The notes under the pieces: generated by a model
Told to the model about the DNA's origin: nothing
The model's input: the letters and a program-made list of their open reading frames with translations, nothing else
The model's database searches: none
Translations under genes and position numbers: made by a program
From: Diplolepis rosae
Lineage: Eukaryota > Arthropoda > Insecta > Hymenoptera > Diplolepididae
Direction: 5' to 3'
DNA: 64,000 nucleotides
Assembly (NCBI GenBank): GCA_030998225.1
Contig: JAPYXD010000677.1
Coordinates: forward strand, 13,949,501-14,013,500
Part shown: positions 59,874 through 64,000 of the stretch, one piece after another
Numbering within the stretch: position 1 is the first letter of the stretch
Layout: each line of letters opens with the position of its first letter

Positions 59874-61063
59874 TTTATCAGTTTATTACTAGACTAATTA
59901 TGAATGAATGACTAGTTTATTGACATTTTACAAGAGGGTTCTCAGTTACTCTAATTTTTGGAATTCTATCAGTATTTTGATGTTGAAAAACGTTATCTTG
60001 ATTATTCATAGCACCTAAAAAGTATAAATTTAAAAATACCAGATTCTGAAATTACGACTTATTTTTAATGATGATTAAAACTAGTTTTAAGATAATGAAT
60101 CACTGGTTCCATCATTCCACCAATCTCGGATATTAAATTCTTCTTGGTTGACATTTTGTGATTTGACATATCTTGTCGGTTTGATTTAATTTAAAAGTCG
60201 TTTTTTTAGGATGTGATATGTAGCACGTAGTTGTCGTGAGTCGCTTAAGGCAGTTGCCAATGTTCCAGGGGTCGCCGCCACCCACCCATTCAGGAACGGC
60301 TGGGATTGTCCTAGAATCGATGCGACTGTTAGCAAATGCTGTCGTCCCAGGCTCGTACTGTCCTCTATGCCAATTGTCTCAAAAATGTAAGCCCTGAGGA
60401 ATTTTCGAATCGCACCAATAAGAAAAGCGGATCTGGTGCGAGATTTCTTTTGCCAAGTTCTTTCTCTGCTCCTTTAAGCTCCTCTAGAATTCCATTCAAG
60501 TCTCAAGAATTCCTCTCCTTGATCGAATCATCTATATCTACTATTAAAACAATTTTCTTCCAAGAAACATTATTTTTAAGATTTATTTCAATCAAATAGA
60601 AGTGCAATACAACTCTAATTTACAGAGGACTATTTATTAAATTGATCATCAAACAGTAGAAACTTTCAATAAGTTAAGTATATCAAATACTTTTGAAACA
60701 CATTCTAGTGTCTTTGTTTTGATGATTGCAACCAATTTCGAGAATTTAAACATTGCTGATTGAACATTGATTCTGATTCACTTACTCGTGATCATCATCA
60801 GTATTTGGTAAACAGTAAATATTCTTGGTTGATTGATACTGTTAGTTTAAATTTTTACGTATGTGAAAACTCTGAATGAAGGAAGATATCCACATGGGTG
60901 AACAATTTTGTTTACGATGAATGTATAATTCGTTGTATTTGCTGATAAATTCCATCGTTTGAAATTTCATTAACGAAATCGTAAATGAACTAAAGATTAT
61001 ATTATAATCTAGTCTCTATCATCTTAAAATTGTCATGGCCTAGATTTTTCTTGCTATTTTCGT
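59874..61063. other. Unique sequence with a less AT-rich island
   Basis: 60186-60473 (minus) is open for 95 codons without a methionine in a locally GC-richer segment. No domain was recognised and splice signals are weak. It might be an exon or promoter-proximal sequence; it is not called as a gene. Confidence 0.35.
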
Positions 61064-61338
61064 TACTCTCTAAATCTGAATTAGTCAAATTTTCACTCAT
61101 TGAATCAGTAATTTGCATTTTCACTGATTCATCAGTGCAAAAATATTTTTCACTGTCAAATCAGTTAATTTTCACTGATTGAATCAATTAAAAAATATTT
61201 TTCACTGTTAAATCAATTGATTTTCACTGAAGTAATCAGTGAAATTTGACTGATTCACAGTAACCTCTTTTTAGCTATTTGAATCAGTCAAATTTCACTG
61301 ATAATCTGTAGATTTTGACTGATTCAGATTTAGAGAAT
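61064..61338. mobile_element. MITE with TACTCTC ends, copy 1
   Basis: Starts TTACTCTCTAAATCTGAATT and ends with the inverse TGATTCAGATTTAGAGAATA. The interior repeats TTTTCACTGATT in both orientations. Same family as 63480-63755, and its termini match the tandem array at 4.8-6.8 kb. Confidence 0.87.
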
Positions 61339-62359
61339 ATGGAAAATGTAAACTGCCGTGCAAAAATATCCGGAATCTTGGAATTACCTCAAAGATAATG
61401 AAATTTTGCATTTAGTGACCTAAAAGCGAAGTGTTTTTGTGTAGTACTAATAAAGATATTGCAAAAAAGGTGCAGATTTCATAGTTTTCACGTTTTTATA
61501 ATAACACCTAAAGTAATTAACTTTTCAAAATTTTCTTTGCCACAAAGGTAGATTTACAGAAAATATACGATGTATAAGAAAGAAACTGTAATAATTTTTA
61601 CCTGGATACTGTGAAAGTTGAAATTTAGGGACAAAAAGTTGTAAAAATGCAAATTCGTGAAATAATTAGTAAAAAAATATATAAATACTTTCAATGTATT
61701 TCCAAGTCACATATATTCTATTTTGTTTCCAATTATTAATTTTCACAATTTGTAAGATTCGTTTTTAAGGTATTTTCCAGGGAATTTAGATCATTTTAGT
61801 TTAACGTTTCACAGTATAGTAAAATATTAAAAAACGGTCGTATCGAATTATACCAATGGGATAATATACTACGTTAGGGGATTATGTGTATGTGGTTGTA
61901 TAAACGCAAAGAAGATGGTTACAGCCAAAGGGTAATAAAAGCTGAACATTGGATTCACTAAATTTCATTCTGAAAAGCTTAAAGCGATTCAGCTGGTGCT
62001 TTTATAGCCTTTTAAACCCTGGAGTTCTACTCAAGACCCATTGTCTTTATTTCTAGTCCGAATGACTCCATTAACAACATTAAATTGCATTTTCCATAAG
62101 CATCATCTCTAGATGAAAATTGGTAATTCATATATCATAGAAAAGTAACCTAATACAGGATAAGTTCTTAATCTGGAGCAAGGCGCTTTTGGTACAAAAG
62201 AAGACGTGACGTCTGTTATTCAATTATAACTAATCAATCTCACACGATCTGTGATAAATTCATTCTCGGCGAATACTCCTGAATAAAATTTTAGTTCATA
62301 GTCCATTTTGGCTATTTCATATCAGGAAGACATTTTATCAACTTCATAAAATAATTCTA
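61339..62359. other. One-ended Tc1-like remnant and unique DNA
   Basis: AACTGCCGTGCAAAAATATCC at 61352 resembles the end of the 58.5 kb element, and the shared block AAAGATATTGCAAAAAAGGT follows. No right end was found. Confidence 0.45.
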
Positions 62360-63227
62360 CACTACCGGTCAGAATTGTGGGATCACCTGTTTTTCGATGA
62401 TTGCTTAAATTATCTCAATTTCAATTCTGTGAGTGATGAAATTTGTACTTTCAATAATGTGAAAGCCATAAAAATTATCTTTAAAATTAGTCTGGAATAA
62501 AGACGTTTCGTTAAATTTTGAATAAGTTATTGCAAAAAAGTCCAAATTTCAATGTTTTCTTAAATTTTAAATAACTTTCGAAAAAATCAGCATTTTTTAA
62601 TGTTCTCAGGCTCATTTCAAAGCTAAGATTCTACAAAATCGCAGTATATTGTCCTTATAAATCTATAATTTTGTTTGTACATAATGCAAAGAGTTGAAAT
62701 TGTAACAAAAAAGTAGGGAAATTTCGAAAACATTTCATCTGTAGGTAAATCATAATAAAGATCATATGAATATATATTTTAAGGGATTTCGATACAAAAT
62801 TCATGATTGTATGTTTTATATATCTTATAAAAATGTTTATCTCAGCAAAAGCAATATTGGATTTTTTCAAACTTTTTTATTTAAACTTTAACTTTGAGCA
62901 GTATGTAAGAAAAAAATTACACATCAATTCCAAGAATTTTGTTCGATTTTGTAGAAATTTAGCTCTGAAATTAATCCAAGAACATAAAAAAATGTTGATT
63001 ATTTCAAAAGTTATTTAAAATTTAAGAAAACATTGAAATTTTGACATTTTCTGCAATAACTTTTTCAAAAAATAACAAAACGAATTTATGCTGGGCTTAT
63101 TTTATGAAGAATTTCGATAGCTTTGAATTTAATAAAGAGAACAAATTTTTTCACTAACATAATTCAAATTAGGATAATTTAAGCAATTATCGAAAAACAG
63201 GTGGTCCCACAATTCTTACCGGTACTG
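62360..63227. mobile_element. TA-flanked Tc1-like MITE
   Basis: 868 bp, flanked by TA at 62358-62359 and 63228-63229. Inverted ends CACTACCGGTCAGAATTGTG and the complement of CACAATTCTTACCGGTACTG, with about 45 bp of good pairing through CACCTGTTTTTCGAT. Non-coding; interior partly palindromic. Confidence 0.88.
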
Positions 63228-63479
63228 TATAACTAATACAAACTAGATAAATTATCTCATTGAATTATCTGCTATACCATTTAAAGTTACATTAAATTTC
63301 TTTTAAAATGACTTGTTTTCTTGTAATTCGGCCGGAAATTGTTGAAAAACAATTTAGTATCCGATATTAGATAGCTTTTCCCTCATAATCTCTTTTTCAG
63401 AATACGTTTTTTTCGTCCCAACAAAACTCTTCGTTTCTTGATGGAATTTTCTGAGACTGTTACTGAAGTTTTATGTAAC

Positions 63480-63755
63480 TACTCTCTGAATCTGAATTAG
63501 TCAAATTTTCACAGATTGAATCAGTGATTTGCCTTTTCACTGATTCACCAGTGAAAAAATATATTTTACTCTTAAATCAGTTGATTATCACTGATTGAAT
63601 CAGTGAAAAACATGTTTTCACTGTTAAATCAGTTAATTTTCACTGCAGTAATTAGTGGAATTCGACTGATTAACAATAACCTCTTTTTAGCTATTTGAAT
63701 ATGTCAAATTTCACTGATAATCAGTAGATTTTGACTGATTCATATTTAGAGAGTA
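63480..63755. mobile_element. MITE with TACTCTC ends, copy 2
   Basis: 276 bp, TACTCTCTGAATCTGAATTA to TGATTCATATTTAGAGAGTA. In direct orientation to and closely similar to the copy at 61064-61338. Confidence 0.9.
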
Positions 63756-64000
63756 CTATTTCGTAAAATCTATGATTTCATTCTTTTTTGAAATTTTAGT
63801 TCGCAAAGAACTTCATCAGCCATTGGACCGCATATCCTAATTTGCGTCGCATGAACATTAATATCTGTGCTTTAAACTACATGTGGCATTTAATACTGAT
63901 TACTGATCAAATATGCCTATCTGGCACCTGTCCTTTTATGTGATGCATAGCTTCATGTTACTCACACGTTTCGTAATAACTTATATATGTATGTGGAATG

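Noticed and set aside
60217..60242. Apparent 26-nt micro-exon between TTTTTTTAG and GTGAGT
   Set aside because: Plus strand, no neighbouring exons on that strand and no frame to support it.
47653..64000. Search for the first half of Ig1 and the signal peptide
   Set aside because: No minus-strand segment with a cysteine, a core tryptophan and a phase-2 donor was found by eye; it probably lies beyond the window.

Overview
This is a 64 kb stretch of an AT-rich animal nuclear genome, almost certainly from an insect. It contains canonical GT-AG introns, mariner and Tc1-like transposons, TTAA- and TA-flanked MITEs and a 170-bp satellite. It contains no bacterial-style operons, no rRNA and no CRISPR. 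The order cannot be settled from the sequence alone; a hymenopteran or a beetle would fit.

The one host gene I can support runs on the minus strand. It encodes a multi-Ig cell-surface protein of the Sidestep family, axon-guidance receptors related to nephrin and hemicentin-like proteins. Four coding exons lie here. From 5' to 3' on the minus strand they are 47652-47498 (end of Ig1), 17493-17323 and 16847-16683 (the two halves of Ig2), and 1539-1352 (first half of Ig3). Every junction has GT-AG borders and matching codon phase (phase 1 at each of the three splices). Introns are 30.0 kb, 0.48 kb and 15.1 kb. The signal peptide and first half of Ig1 must lie above 47652, probably outside the window. 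The rest of Ig3 onward lies to the left of base 1.

Everything else is intron or upstream DNA filled with repeats. From left to right: a 392-bp tandem array built from a MITE (4.8-6.8 kb); a 2.3 kb inverted repeat (8.2-10.5 kb) with hammerhead/Penelope-like motifs nearby; a palindromic TTAA-flanked foldback family at 13.5, 17.7, 35.5, 49.7 and 51.5 kb; a Tc1-like foldback at 14.3-16.5 kb; a nested element complex at 20.8-22.9 kb; a hammerhead-bearing inverted repeat at 24.3 kb; a truncated mariner transposase running directly into a 170-bp satellite with a trimeric 510-bp higher-order period (25.0-28.45 kb); further copies of a family with a GC-hairpin end (28.7, 32.3 and 47.8 kb); an internally deleted IS630/mariner-type transposon at 34.5 kb; a long palindrome at 54.6-55.9 kb; and several TA-flanked MITEs at 55.9-63.8 kb.

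The most informative locus is 34.39-36.39 kb. There a short sequence of about 200 bp is present twice, and each copy is interrupted by a different transposon. Each copy is therefore the empty site for the other, which fixes the insertion boundaries and target duplications (TA and TTAA) from this window alone.
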